DNA from: Oxalobacteraceae bacterium OTU3CINTB1
Lineage (GTDB): Bacteria; Pseudomonadota; Gammaproteobacteria; Burkholderiales; Burkholderiaceae_D
Reading direction: 5' to 3'
DNA: 64,000 nucleotides
Assembly: GCA_024123955.1 (NCBI GenBank)
Contig: CP099652.1
Location: 3,844,001-3,908,000, forward strand
Translations under genes and position numbers: made by a program
Notes under the pieces: generated by a model
Told to the model about the DNA's origin: nothing
Databases searched by the model: none
What the model saw: only the letters and a program-made list of their open reading frames with translations
Shown: positions 1-8,812 of the stretch, piece after piece
Numbering within the stretch: the stretch's first letter is position 1
Layout: the number at the start of each line of letters is the position of its first letter

Positions 1-1654
1 CCGCATCGACGTAGTCCAGATTGTGGCCGGCATCGAGGATCTGCTCCGTCAGTTCCGGCGTCACGTGCTTGTGCATCTCCGCCGACAGCGAGACTTTACC
101 CGGCGTCATCGACGCGTAGACGTCGTCGTTCGGCAGCAGCACCGCGACATCGTTGGCCGGACGTCCCTGGCGCATCAGATAGCTGGTACGGCTCAGATAC
201 GCGGTCACGTCCGGCATGACGTTCCACCAGGGCTGGTGGTCGTTGAAGACGGCGGCCGCATAAAACGCGTAGCCCGGCTCCGGCGACCCGGGTGGTGTGT
301 AAGGCCAGCCGTGACCGACGAACAGATTCACGCCTTGAAGCAGCATGCGGTCGGCCTCCGCCTTCATATCCAGCGGCGTTGCGCTGAAGGCCGGCGAGTG
401 CAGCCAGGTCCAGGTCTCGGCCGAGATCACCGGCTTGTCGTACAGGTGCCCCGCCGATGTCGCCAGACGGGTGAAAGAGAAGGTGCGGAACTGCGGTCCC
501 TCGCCTTCCGGCAGCGCCACCAGGCGGTTGCTCGACATGGATACCGCAGGCTCGCCATAGGTCTGGGAGCGGAACTGCGTTTTGTGCGCCTTCGCCCAGT
601 CGTTGACCGGCGTCAGATAGCGCTCGTTGACCAATTCCGTTTGCGTCTGCACCCAGTCGTGGCGCAGCGCGCCCGCATCCGGCCCGGCGCCGCTGTGGAT
701 CGCCGGCAGATGCGGCTTGAGATCATAGCCGCGCCGACGCTCGAACTCTTCGAGAAAATCGTCGGTCCAGTCGGTGCCGTAGACTTCAAGACTATCCGAG
801 AACACCGCATACGGCGGCTGGTCGCCGAACGCCTTGAGCAGCGGTTCGGCGACGACATTCAAATGATGATCGATGGCCTTGCGGCTCAGATGGTCCAGTA
901 CGAAGCCTTCCGCGCCGAGCGCGGCGCGCTTGACCTGCTGGCCCGTGCGGCTGGCGATGTAGAACACCATCACGCGCGCATCGGCAGCGGGGGCCACGGC
1001 GGCGCGTCCGGTGCCGGCGGCCGCAGGCAGCTCCGCCAGTTTCAACGCGGCGGCGTCATACTGCCTGGCGCTGCCCGCGCCGACGAAGGCGGCCAGCAGC
1101 TTCTCGCCGCTCATGATGGACGGCAGCGCGACACTGGCCGCGCCGGGCGCCACTTCCGCCACGGCGACGCGCAGGCGCCCCGCCGATTCGGTGACCGGAA
1201 CATTCGGACCGCCATATGGCCAGCCGCTGGCCAATGTGATATCGACGCGCATGCCTTCGGCGCGCGCCTTGCGGTTGACGAAGCTGACCGAATCGAGGAA
1301 ATCGGCCGACAAATAGGGAACATTGCGAATGCCGCGCGCGGGGTCGTCCAGCTCCATCGGATATACCGGCTGGATCTCCACGCCGCCGAAGCCGCCGGCC
1401 TTCATCGCCAGCAGTTCGCGCTCAAGCTCCGATTGGACCACGGCCGGGCCAAACCACCACCACCGCACCAAAGGACGGGCGTCCGATGGCGGATTGGCCA
1501 CATGGGCGGCGACATCGGCGAGGCGGTCCGACAGCACCGGAACCTGTGCGGCGGCCAAGCCGCCACACAGCCACGCCAACGCGACAAAAGCCGCCCTTGC
1601 TGCAGGCGTCGCCGGGCGGCGCTGATCGCGCGGCCCCTTGGTTGTCGGGGCCAC
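1..1654 (-). CDS. GH106-type alpha-L-rhamnosidase (partial, C-terminus beyond window)
   Basis: Reading the minus strand from a GTG at 1654 gives an open frame of about 551 residues that runs off the left edge. An N-terminal basic stretch and hydrophobic segment (VALAWLCGGLAAAQ) looks like a signal peptide, so the enzyme is probably periplasmic or outer-membrane facing. Visible motifs include RWWWFGP near residue 65, GGFGGVEIQPVYP near 87, ASGWPYGGP near 140, SDSLEVYGTDWTDDF near 265 and ISAETWTWLHSP near 390. These fit glycoside hydrolase family 106, which releases L-rhamnose from plant or bacterial glycans. It starts 3 bp after the rhaI stop and so is probably the last gene of the rhaD-rhaI operon, feeding rhamnose to it. 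There is no strong Shine-Dalgarno; translation may depend on coupling. The exact start is uncertain; the family call is fairly firm. Confidence 0.8.
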   Translation of the reverse strand, partial: MAPTTKGPRDQRRPATPAARAAFVALAWLCGGLAAAQVPVLSDRLADVAAHVANPPSDARPLVRWWWFGPAVVQSELERELLAMKAGGFGGVEIQPVYPMELDDPARGIRNVPYLSADFLDSVSFVNRKARAEGMRVDITLASGWPYGGPNVPVTESAGRLRVAVAEVAPGAASVALPSIMSGEKLLAAFVGAGSARQYDAAALKLAELPAAAGTGRAAVAPAADARVMVFYIASRTGQQVKRAALGAEGFVLDHLSRKAIDHHLNVVAEPLLKAFGDQPPYAVFSDSLEVYGTDWTDDFLEEFERRRGYDLKPHLPAIHSGAGPDAGALRHDWVQTQTELVNERYLTPVNDWAKAHKTQFRSQTYGEPAVSMSSNRLVALPEGEGPQFRTFSFTRLATSAGHLYDKPVISAETWTWLHSPAFSATPLDMKAEADRMLLQGVNLFVGHGWPYTPPGSPEPGYAFYAAAVFNDHQPWWNVMPDVTAYLSRTSYLMRQGRPANDVAVLLPNDDVYASMTPGKVSLSAEMHKHVTPELTEQILDAGHNLDYVDA

Positions 1655-1657
1655 CGC

Positions 1658-2950
1658 TTAGACGATACCGCTGCTGCTGGCGCCCGCCTTGGCCGGCCGG
1701 CGTTCCGCCGCCTGGCTGCGATAACCGCTTGACCGATAGAACGCCACCGGATCGATCGCGCCGCCGGACCGCAGCCGCGCCATCGCCAGAATCGCGCTGA
1801 CGTCGGTGCGGTACGCGTGCTTGAGCGTTTGTGCCGACTGCAGCGCGTCATTGGCTTCCTGATACTGTCGCAGAACCACGCGATCGACCAGATTCGCCTG
1901 GACGAATGCGCGCTGCACTTCGACCGCGCTGTTCATCAGGCTTTCGATCGGATCGGTCACATTGTGCGACTGGTCCAGCATGTAGGCCGGCGCGAACGAC
2001 GCGCCTTCGCGTTCGGCGGCGTCGGCCAGCTCGTTGAAGACCAGGAACAGCTGGAACGGATTGATGCTGCCCGAATCCAGGTCGTCGTCGCCGTATTTGC
2101 TGTCATTGAAGTGGAAGCCACCCAGCTTGCCGAACTGCGCCAGCCGCGCGACGATCATCTCGATGTTGGTGTTCGGCGCATGGTGGCCCAGGTCCACCAG
2201 GCATTTCGCCTTCTCGCCCAAGGTTTGCGCGCAGGCGAAACTGGTGCCCCAGTCGGCGATGGTGGTGGCGTAGAACGCCGGCTCGAACAGCTTATGTTCG
2301 ATAAACATATTCCAGTCGGCCGGCAGCGCGGCGTAAATGCCGCGCGCGCTGTCCAGATAACGCTCCAGCGCGCCGCGCAGATTGTGCTGGCCCGGGAAGT
2401 TGGCGCCATCGCCCACCCATACGGTCAACGCCTTCGATCCCAGCGCCCGGCCCAACTCGATACATTCGATATTGTGCTCGACCGCCTGGGCGCGCGTGGC
2501 AGCGCTGTGCGCCGTCATGCTGCCGTATTTGTAGGTGTGCTCCTGGCCCACCTGGTCCTGGAAGGTGTTCGAATTGACGGCGTCGAAATACAGGCCGTGG
2601 CTCTCGGCCTGCTGGCGCAGCGCCGACGGGTCCGAGGTTTTATCCCAGGGGAAGTGCAGCGACACCCCGGGCGTCGCGCAGGTCAGCTGGTGGATGACGG
2701 CGCAGTCCTCCAGCTTTTCGACCACGTTGCGCGGCTCGCCCTTTCCCGGAAAACGGGCGAAGCGCGTGCCGCCGGTGCCGGCGCCCCAACTTGGCAAGGC
2801 CACCGCGAACTTCTCCGCTTGCGCGGTCAGCTTTTCGATATCCTGTCCACGGCGGGCCAGCATGCCGCCCAGCGCCGCGTAGTCCTCGTCCAGATTGGCG
2901 CGCAGCTTGGCGTTGTGTTCGGCCACGCGGCCGCTGTCGATGATGCTCAT
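1658..2950 (-). CDS. rhaI: L-rhamnose isomerase (Rhizobium/P. stutzeri type)
   Basis: A 430-residue protein of the xylose-isomerase-like TIM-barrel family, of the type named L-rhamnose catabolism isomerase in Rhizobium and Pseudomonas stutzeri, unrelated in sequence to E. coli RhaA. It would convert L-rhamnose to L-rhamnulose in the cytoplasm. Likely metal-site segments are visible: MFIEHKLFEP near residue 215, CLVDLGHHAPNTNIE near 245 and GGFHFNDSKYGDDDLD near 275. The ATG at 2950 has an AAGGAG Shine-Dalgarno 6-7 bases upstream, which fixes the start. It lies 33 bp downstream of rhaD on the same strand and directly upstream of the rhamnosidase gene. Length and context agree with the family. 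Confidence 0.93.
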   Translation of the reverse strand: MSIIDSGRVAEHNAKLRANLDEDYAALGGMLARRGQDIEKLTAQAEKFAVALPSWGAGTGGTRFARFPGKGEPRNVVEKLEDCAVIHQLTCATPGVSLHFPWDKTSDPSALRQQAESHGLYFDAVNSNTFQDQVGQEHTYKYGSMTAHSAATRAQAVEHNIECIELGRALGSKALTVWVGDGANFPGQHNLRGALERYLDSARGIYAALPADWNMFIEHKLFEPAFYATTIADWGTSFACAQTLGEKAKCLVDLGHHAPNTNIEMIVARLAQFGKLGGFHFNDSKYGDDDLDSGSINPFQLFLVFNELADAAEREGASFAPAYMLDQSHNVTDPIESLMNSAVEVQRAFVQANLVDRVVLRQYQEANDALQSAQTLKHAYRTDVSAILAMARLRSGGAIDPVAFYRSSGYRSQAAERRPAKAGASSSGIV

Positions 2951-2983
2951 AAGGTCTCCTTCGTTATTTTTATAGTGTGTGGC

Positions 2984-5083
2984 TTAGCGCGTGAACGCAG
3001 CGGCGTTGCCGGCATCGACGTTGAGAATGTTACCAGTGCTCTTGCCGGCTTTGTCGCTCGCCAGGAAGTACACGGCTTCGGCGATATCCTCCGGCAGAAC
3101 GCTCAGTTTCAGCATGCTGCGGTCACGGTAGAATTTCTCGACGTCGTCGGCCTCGATTTTATTCGACTGGGCGCGTTCCTGCTTCCACTTGCCGTCCCAG
3201 ATGCGCGAGCCCTTGATGACCGCGTCCGGATTGACGACGTTGACGCGGATGCCGTGCGGCGCGCCTTCCAGCGCGATGCAGCGCGCCAGGTGGATTTCCG
3301 CAGCCTTGGCGGTGCAATAGGCGGAAGCGCCGGCCGATGCCACCAGGCCGTTTTTGCTGGCGACGAAGACCATGCTGCCGCCGAGTCCCTGCTGCTTCAT
3401 GATGCGGAAGGCGGCGCGGCTGGCCAGGAAGTAGCCGGTCACCAGGATGTCCTGGTTGCGCTGCCAGATTTCCAGGGTGGTGTCTTCCAGCGGCGCCGAC
3501 GAGGCGATGCCGGCGTTGGAGATCAGCAGATCGACGCCGCCGAAACGCAGCGCGGCCGCCTGCAGCACGCTTTCCACCGCCTCTTCGCTGGTGATGTTGG
3601 CGACGATGCTGCCAACACTGTCCTTGCCGGCCGACTTTACCAGATCGGCGTGCGCCTGCGACAGCGCCTCCGGATCGATATCGGTCAACATCACGCAAGC
3701 GCCTTCCTGCAGCAGCTGCTTGGCGACCGCCTGGCCGATGCCGCCGGCGCCGCCGGTGACCAGCGCGATGCGCCCGGCCAGGCTTTTAGGCTTCGGCATG
3801 CGCTGCAGCTTCGCTTCTTCCAGCAGCCAGTATTCGATGTCGAAGGCTTCCTGTTCCGGCAGGCCGACATAGGTGTCCACACCGTTCGCGCCGCGCATCA
3901 CGTTGATCGCGTTGACATAGAACTCGCCGGCGATGCGTGCGGTGGCTTTGTCCTTGGCGAACGACAGCATGCCGACGCCCGGAATCAGGTAGATGATCGG
4001 ATTGGCGTCGCGAACGGCCGGGCTGTTATCGTGCTTGCAGCGCTCGTAGTAGGCCACATAGCCGGCCCGGTAGTCCTCCAGCGCCTGATCCAGGCCGGCG
4101 ACCAGCTTGTCGAAGTCCGGCTTGAGCGGGTCGAAGTCGATCACGAACGGACGGATTTTTGTGCGCAGGAAGTGGTCGGGGCACGAGGTTCCCAAGGCCG
4201 CCAGCGGTTGCAGGTCGCGGCTGCAGACGAATTCCAGCACGGCGGCGCTATCGTCGAAGTGACCGAGCTTGTATTCGTCGCGGCTGATTTTACCGCGCAA
4301 CAGCGGCATCAATTTGGCCGCCAGGGCGCTGCGCTGTTCGGACGGCAGCGGCTCGATGGCCTGGCCGCCGAACGAAGGCTGCTTCGAATTGGCGGCCAGC
4401 CACTCCTCCGCGCGTTTGATGATCGCCAGCGTGGTCTCGTAACAGGACTTGGCGGTGTCGCCCCAGGTGAACAAGCCGTGGCCTTCGAGGATGATGCCCT
4501 TCAGGTTGGGCTGTGCCTTCGACACCTGTTCCAGTTTCAGGCCAAGGTCGTAGCCTGGACGCTGCCATGGCAGCCATCCCAACTCGCCCTCGAAGATTTT
4601 TTGCGTCAGCGCCTGGCTGCCGGCGCAGGCCGCGATGGCGATCACCGCGTCCGGGTGCATGTGGTCGACGTGCTTGCGGGCGATATAGGCGTGCAGCGGC
4701 GTGTCGATGCTGGCGGCGCGCGGATTCAGATTGAACGTGCAATGCGGCAGATAGGCCACCATCTCGTCTTCCAGCGCCAGGCCGCGATAGCGCCCCTTCA
4801 AGGCGTTGAGCTTATCCATGTACAGCGTCGAAAAACCGTCAAGCTTGATGCTGCCAAGGTCGCCGCCGGAGCCCTTCACCCACAGCACCTCCACTTGCTC
4901 GCCGCTGAGCGGGTCGGCCATCATCACCTTGGCCGAGGTGTTACCGCCGCCGAAATTGGTGATGCGCAGGTCCGAGCCAAGCAGGTTCGAACGGTATAGC
5001 AACAGCTCCGGCTCGCTCATGGCTGCCGCAGCTTTGTCGTCCCACAGAGAAGTGATCGGGGCCTGCTGCTGAGTCAAATTCAT
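2984..5083 (-). CDS. rhaD: Bifunctional rhamnulose-1-phosphate aldolase / short-chain dehydrogenase
   Basis: A 699-residue two-domain protein. The first ~400 residues are a class II aldolase/adducin domain with a metal-binding HMHPDAVIAIA motif near residue 140 and EGHGLFTWG near 200. The remainder is a short-chain dehydrogenase with the Rossmann motif TGGAGGIGQ near residue 440, a SNAG segment and the catalytic AYCTAKAAE near 590. This is the known RhaD aldolase-dehydrogenase fusion. The aldolase splits rhamnulose-1-phosphate into DHAP and L-lactaldehyde, and the dehydrogenase domain is thought to oxidise lactaldehyde. The ATG at 5083 has a GGAG about 8 bases upstream. It is first in the minus-strand rhaD-rhaI-rhamnosidase operon, divergent from rhaR. 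Confidence 0.93.
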   Translation of the reverse strand: MNLTQQQAPITSLWDDKAAAAMSEPELLLYRSNLLGSDLRITNFGGGNTSAKVMMADPLSGEQVEVLWVKGSGGDLGSIKLDGFSTLYMDKLNALKGRYRGLALEDEMVAYLPHCTFNLNPRAASIDTPLHAYIARKHVDHMHPDAVIAIAACAGSQALTQKIFEGELGWLPWQRPGYDLGLKLEQVSKAQPNLKGIILEGHGLFTWGDTAKSCYETTLAIIKRAEEWLAANSKQPSFGGQAIEPLPSEQRSALAAKLMPLLRGKISRDEYKLGHFDDSAAVLEFVCSRDLQPLAALGTSCPDHFLRTKIRPFVIDFDPLKPDFDKLVAGLDQALEDYRAGYVAYYERCKHDNSPAVRDANPIIYLIPGVGMLSFAKDKATARIAGEFYVNAINVMRGANGVDTYVGLPEQEAFDIEYWLLEEAKLQRMPKPKSLAGRIALVTGGAGGIGQAVAKQLLQEGACVMLTDIDPEALSQAHADLVKSAGKDSVGSIVANITSEEAVESVLQAAALRFGGVDLLISNAGIASSAPLEDTTLEIWQRNQDILVTGYFLASRAAFRIMKQQGLGGSMVFVASKNGLVASAGASAYCTAKAAEIHLARCIALEGAPHGIRVNVVNPDAVIKGSRIWDGKWKQERAQSNKIEADDVEKFYRDRSMLKLSVLPEDIAEAVYFLASDKAGKSTGNILNVDAGNAAAFTR

Positions 5084-5406
5084 TTACTGATCTCCGTTGT
5101 TTGATTGTGCGTTTAGTTTTCGTTCATGCCGCTTTTGGCAACTGTAACCAGTAGAAATCAGCGGCGCATGGGTGTCAATGCGCCAGCGCTCAAGTTGATG
5201 ACCAAGTAGGAAATAATCATATCGATGATCAGAACTTGATCAGTTCACGAAAACGATATCGAAACAATCAAATATTTGATCGACTAATGATTGACGTAAG
5301 ATTTTGAAATGTTTAGTCTTAGTAATTAATAAAGGCGCACACCGGATCGGTCCCCCAGAAAACTGTGGCAGCGACGGTAGTAAGCGCCAAATAAAAGGAG
5401 ACAGGA
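5084..5406. promoter_or_regulatory. Divergent rhaD/rhaR control region
   Basis: This 323-bp gap separates the two rhamnose operons and has no convincing coding frame. It is AT-richer than its surroundings. Toward rhaR, TTGACG at 5291-5296 could be a -35 box with a weak TAGTCT at 5314-5319 (17-bp spacing); the rhaR Shine-Dalgarno AAAAGGAG ends at 5400. Candidate operators are listed separately. The promoter assignment is inferred from spacing only. Confidence 0.5.
5226..5262. promoter_or_regulatory. Candidate RhaR (DeoR-family) operator cluster
   Basis: Within 37 bp are two TGATCA palindromes, a perfect inverted repeat GAACT-N5-AGTTC (5232-5246), and a CGAAAACGATATCGAAAC stretch with CGATATCG at 5254-5261. 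The last resembles the TTTCG/CGAAA direct-repeat sites bound by several DeoR-family repressors. Position midway between the divergent operons fits joint repression by RhaR. No binding data; inference from symmetry. Confidence 0.35.
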
Positions 5407-6273
5407 ATGGTAAATCACAAACGCCGTAAACGTTTGCTGAAGTTGCTCGCCGAACATAATACGGCCAGCGTGCCGCAGTTGGTCGACTGGCTCAGCGCCT
5501 CCCCCGCCACCGTGCGCCGCGACATCAGCTGGCTCGCCGCCCGCAGTCTGCTCACCCGCACCCGTGGCGGCGCCGCGAACCTGGAGCAGAAAAAGCGCAG
5601 CTTCACCCTCACCAGCGAGACCTTCCAGCACAATATCCAGTGCTACGCCGAGCGCAAACGCGCCATCGCGCGCCACGCCGCCGGCATGTGCAGCGAAGGT
5701 GAAACGATCATCATCAACGGCGGCACCACCACCTTCATGATGGCCGAATTCCTGGTCGACCAGCACCTCAAGATCCTCACCAACTCCTTCCTGATGGCCG
5801 AACGCCTGCTCGTATCGAGCGAGAACGAGATCATTGTCCCCGGCGGCAAGGTCTATCGCGAGCAGAACGTCATCCTCAGCCCCTTCGACAACGACATCAC
5901 CCAGCACCACTACGCGGCCAAGATGTTCATGAGCGTCTACGGCCTGTCGCTGCTTGGCCTGATGGAGGCCGACCCGCTGCTGATCCAGGCCGAGAAGCGC
6001 CTGATCTCGCAGGCGGAAGAACTGATCGTTTTGGTCGACAGCTCCAAGTTCGCCAAGAAGGCGGGCCTGATCCTGTGCGGCTTGAACCGCGTATCGACCG
6101 TCATCACCGACACCTACGCCTCCGATTCGGCGGTGCAGCTGCTCGAGCAATCGGGGGTGCGAGTGGTCACCGTGGAGCCGGAAGCGATCCCCGCCCAGCA
6201 CAACGCCAGCCAGTTCAATCCACCGTTCGACTACCAGTCGGCGGCGATGTACCAATCGGAGGTATCGCATTGA
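5407..6273 (+). CDS. rhaR: DeoR-family transcriptional regulator of rhamnose genes
   Basis: A 288-residue regulator with an N-terminal DeoR helix-turn-helix (VPQLVDWLSASPATVRRDI, residues ~20-40) and a C-terminal sugar-phosphate sensor domain carrying the family signatures NGGTTTFMMAEFL and LVDSSKFAKKAG. Members usually repress sugar catabolic genes and are released by a phosphorylated intermediate. In Rhizobium leguminosarum the first gene of the rhamnose transport operon, rhaR, is of this family, and this gene holds the same place. An AAAAGGAG lies 6 bases before the ATG. Its stop overlaps the TTG start of rhaS by 4 bases. Ligand identity is inferred. Confidence 0.85.
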   Translation: MVNHKRRKRLLKLLAEHNTASVPQLVDWLSASPATVRRDISWLAARSLLTRTRGGAANLEQKKRSFTLTSETFQHNIQCYAERKRAIARHAAGMCSEGETIIINGGTTTFMMAEFLVDQHLKILTNSFLMAERLLVSSENEIIVPGGKVYREQNVILSPFDNDITQHHYAAKMFMSVYGLSLLGLMEADPLLIQAEKRLISQAEELIVLVDSSKFAKKAGLILCGLNRVSTVITDTYASDSAVQLLEQSGVRVVTVEPEAIPAQHNASQFNPPFDYQSAAMYQSEVSH

Positions 6274-7277
6274 AGCGCAGGAAGATCGTATTGGCGGCCG
6301 TTGCCGCCGGCCTGCTCACGGCCATCGCCGGCTGCGGCGAGAAGAAAAGTGACAACATGCGCATCGCGATGGTCGTCAAGAGCCTGGGCAACGGCTTCTT
6401 CGACGCCGCCCACACCGGCGCCAAGGACGCGGCAAAGGAGCTGAAAAATGTGGAGATCATCTACACCGGGCCGACCACGCCGAGCGCCGAGGGCCAGATC
6501 GAAATCATCAACTCGCTGATCAGCCAGAAGGTCGACGCCATCGTCATCTCGGCCAACGATCCCAACGCGCTGGTGCCGATCACCAAAAAGGCCATGGCGC
6601 GCGGGATTAAGGTGATCTCCTTTGACAGCGGGCTGGCGCCGGACGGCCGCTTGATGCAGCTGAATCCCTCCAACCCGGAGATGATCGGATTGAAGCAGAT
6701 CCAGATGGCGTCCGACGCCATCGGCGGCAAAGGTGAGATCGCGATCCTGTCGGCGTCGGCGCAGGCGACCAACCAGAATATCTGGATCGGCGTGATGAAA
6801 AAGACGCTGGAGAAGCCAGAGTACAGCAACATGAAGCTGGTGGCCACCGTCTACGGCGACGACCAGTCCGACAAGAGCTACCGCGAGGCGATCGGCCTGT
6901 TGCGCAGCAATCCGAAGCTGAAGGCGATCATCGCCCCGACCACGGTGGGCATCAACGCCGCCAGCAAGGCGGTGGTCGACGAAAACCTGGTCGGCAAGGT
7001 GTTCGTCACCGGTTTGGGACTGCCGTCCGAGATGGCTGGCCACGTCAAGAGCGGCGCGGTGCGCGAATTCGCGATCTGGAATCCGATCGACCTCGGTTAC
7101 GCCGCCACTTACGCCGCCTACGACTTCGTCAAGGGCCAGCCCACCGCCAAGCCGGGTGGCAGCGTCTCGGCCGGCCGCATGGGCAGCATCGCATTGGACG
7201 CCAACGGTGAAGGCGCGATGGCGCCGCCATTCACCTACGACAAAGGGAACGTCGACAAGTTCTCCAAGATCTTCTGA
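6270..7277 (+). CDS. rhaS: Rhamnose ABC transporter, substrate-binding lipoprotein
   Basis: A 335-residue periplasmic-binding-protein family 1 (ribose-binding type) protein. I choose the TTG at 6270, which overlaps the rhaR stop (TTGA) and has GGAGGT 6 bases upstream; no in-frame ATG precedes the signal sequence within the gene. The N-terminus KRRKIVLAAVAAGLLTAIAGC ends in a lipobox (I-A-G-C), so it is probably a lipoprotein. Core segments MVVKSLGNGFFDAAH, IVISANDPNALVPI and FDSGLAPDGR are typical of the sugar-binding fold. It would capture rhamnose and deliver it to RhaPQ/RhaT. Substrate is inferred from the operon. This rhaS is unrelated to the AraC-type regulator of the same name in E. coli. 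Confidence 0.88.
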   Translation: MKRRKIVLAAVAAGLLTAIAGCGEKKSDNMRIAMVVKSLGNGFFDAAHTGAKDAAKELKNVEIIYTGPTTPSAEGQIEIINSLISQKVDAIVISANDPNALVPITKKAMARGIKVISFDSGLAPDGRLMQLNPSNPEMIGLKQIQMASDAIGGKGEIAILSASAQATNQNIWIGVMKKTLEKPEYSNMKLVATVYGDDQSDKSYREAIGLLRSNPKLKAIIAPTTVGINAASKAVVDENLVGKVFVTGLGLPSEMAGHVKSGAVREFAIWNPIDLGYAATYAAYDFVKGQPTAKPGGSVSAGRMGSIALDANGEGAMAPPFTYDKGNVDKFSKIF

Positions 7278-7288
7278 GCTGGAGTCCC

Positions 7289-8812
7289 ATGAATAATAAT
7301 ACAACCCCGGTCCTGCAATTGACCGGGATCTGCAAGCGCTTTGCCGGCATCGTCGCGTTGAACAACGTGGCGCTGTCGGTGCGCGCGGGTGAGGTCATGG
7401 CGCTGATCGGAGAGAACGGCGCCGGCAAGTCGACATTGGTCAAAACCCTGACCGGCATCTACCGGCCGGACGAAGGTTCGATCGAACTGGCCGGCCGACC
7501 GGTCAAATTCGCCAACGCGCAGGACGCGATGCGCGCCGGCGTCACCGCGGTGCACCAGGAAACCGTGATGTTCGACGAGCTGACCGTGGCGGAGAATATC
7601 TACGTCGGCCGCCAGCCGTGCAAGGGTGCATCGGGCCGCATCGACTGGAGCAAGATCGAGGCGGAGGCCGAGAAGCTGTTCGCGCGCCTGGAGGTGAACC
7701 TGCCGGTGCGCGCCCGCGTCAAGGATTTGAGCGTGGCCCAGCGCCACTTCGTCGAAATCGCCCGCGCGCTGTCGCGGGATGCGCGCGTGGTGATCCTGGA
7801 CGAGCCGACGGCATCGCTGTCGCAGCGCGAGATCCACGAACTGTATCGCATTATCGGCCAGCTGCGCGCCGCAGGCACGGCGATCATTTTCATCACCCAC
7901 AAATTCGACGAGATCTTCGCCGTCGCGGACCGCTACACGGTGCTGCGCGACGGCCAGTTCATCGCAGAAGGTGCGATCGCCGACGTCACCGAGCAGGAGC
8001 TGGTGGCGCTGATGGTGGGCCGCACCGTCAAGCAAGCCTACCCGAAGGCGAATGTCACGCCGGGCGAGGTGCTGCTCGAAGTGAAAAACCTCTGCCATCC
8101 GACCGAATTCGACGACGTCAGTTTCTCCTTGCGGCGTGGGGAAATCCTCGGCTTCTATGGACTGGTCGGCGCCGGCCGCTCGGAGGTCATGCACGCGGTC
8201 TTTGGATTGAGCACCGCCGCGCGCGGAACGGTCAGGCTCGATGGCAAGGAGATTTGCGTCACCTGCGCGTCCGACGCCATCAGGCACGGCATCGCCTATG
8301 TGCCGGAAGACCGCCAGCACCAGGGCGCCCATTTGTCGCTGCCCATCCTGCAGAACATCACGCTGCCGATCCTGTCGAAGGTCGGCTTCTTCCTGCGCGG
8401 ACGCCGGGCGCAGGAAACCGCGATCGCGCGCCACTACGCCGAGCAGCTGGAGCTGAAGGCGGCGCACTTGACGCAGAACGTCTCCGAACTCTCAGGCGGC
8501 AATCAACAGAAGGTCGTGCTGGGCAAATGGCTGGCGACCAATCCAAAAGTGATCATCCTGGACGAACCGACCAAGGGCATCGACATCGGCTCCAAGGCCG
8601 CCGTGCACCGCTTTATCGGTGAGCTGGTGAGCAAGGGGCTGTCGGTGATCCTGGTCTCGTCCGAACTGCCCGAGGTCATGGGCCTGGCCGACCGCATCGT
8701 CGTCATGCACCAGGGCCGCATCGAACATATATATAACCGCGCCGACGCCACGCCGGAAAATATCGTGGCCGCCGCCTCGGGCTGCGCGCTGCCAGTGGAG
8801 GAATGCGTATGA
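7289..8812 (+). CDS. rhaT: Rhamnose ABC transporter, double ATPase subunit
   Basis: A 507-residue sugar-type ABC ATPase with two nucleotide-binding domains. The first has Walker A GENGAGKST near residue 47, a non-canonical signature LSVAQRHF and Walker B VVILDEPTASL. The second has a degenerate Walker A (GLVGAGRSEV), a canonical LSGGNQQKV signature and IILDEPTKGID. This asymmetry is normal for RbsA/XylG-type proteins. It energises import through RhaP and RhaQ. The gene starts 11 bp after rhaS and its TGA overlaps the ATG of rhaP. This is the ABC-type RhaT of Rhizobium nomenclature, not the E. coli rhamnose-proton symporter RhaT. Confidence 0.92.
   Translation: MNNNTTPVLQLTGICKRFAGIVALNNVALSVRAGEVMALIGENGAGKSTLVKTLTGIYRPDEGSIELAGRPVKFANAQDAMRAGVTAVHQETVMFDELTVAENIYVGRQPCKGASGRIDWSKIEAEAEKLFARLEVNLPVRARVKDLSVAQRHFVEIARALSRDARVVILDEPTASLSQREIHELYRIIGQLRAAGTAIIFITHKFDEIFAVADRYTVLRDGQFIAEGAIADVTEQELVALMVGRTVKQAYPKANVTPGEVLLEVKNLCHPTEFDDVSFSLRRGEILGFYGLVGAGRSEVMHAVFGLSTAARGTVRLDGKEICVTCASDAIRHGIAYVPEDRQHQGAHLSLPILQNITLPILSKVGFFLRGRRAQETAIARHYAEQLELKAAHLTQNVSELSGGNQQKVVLGKWLATNPKVIILDEPTKGIDIGSKAAVHRFIGELVSKGLSVILVSSELPEVMGLADRIVVMHQGRIEHIYNRADATPENIVAAASGCALPVEECV

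Noticed and set aside
1817..4999. A 1060-codon open frame on the plus strand opposite rhaI and rhaD
   Set aside because: It is the antisense shadow of two genes with clear motifs, Shine-Dalgarno sites and operon context; its composition is an artefact of high GC.
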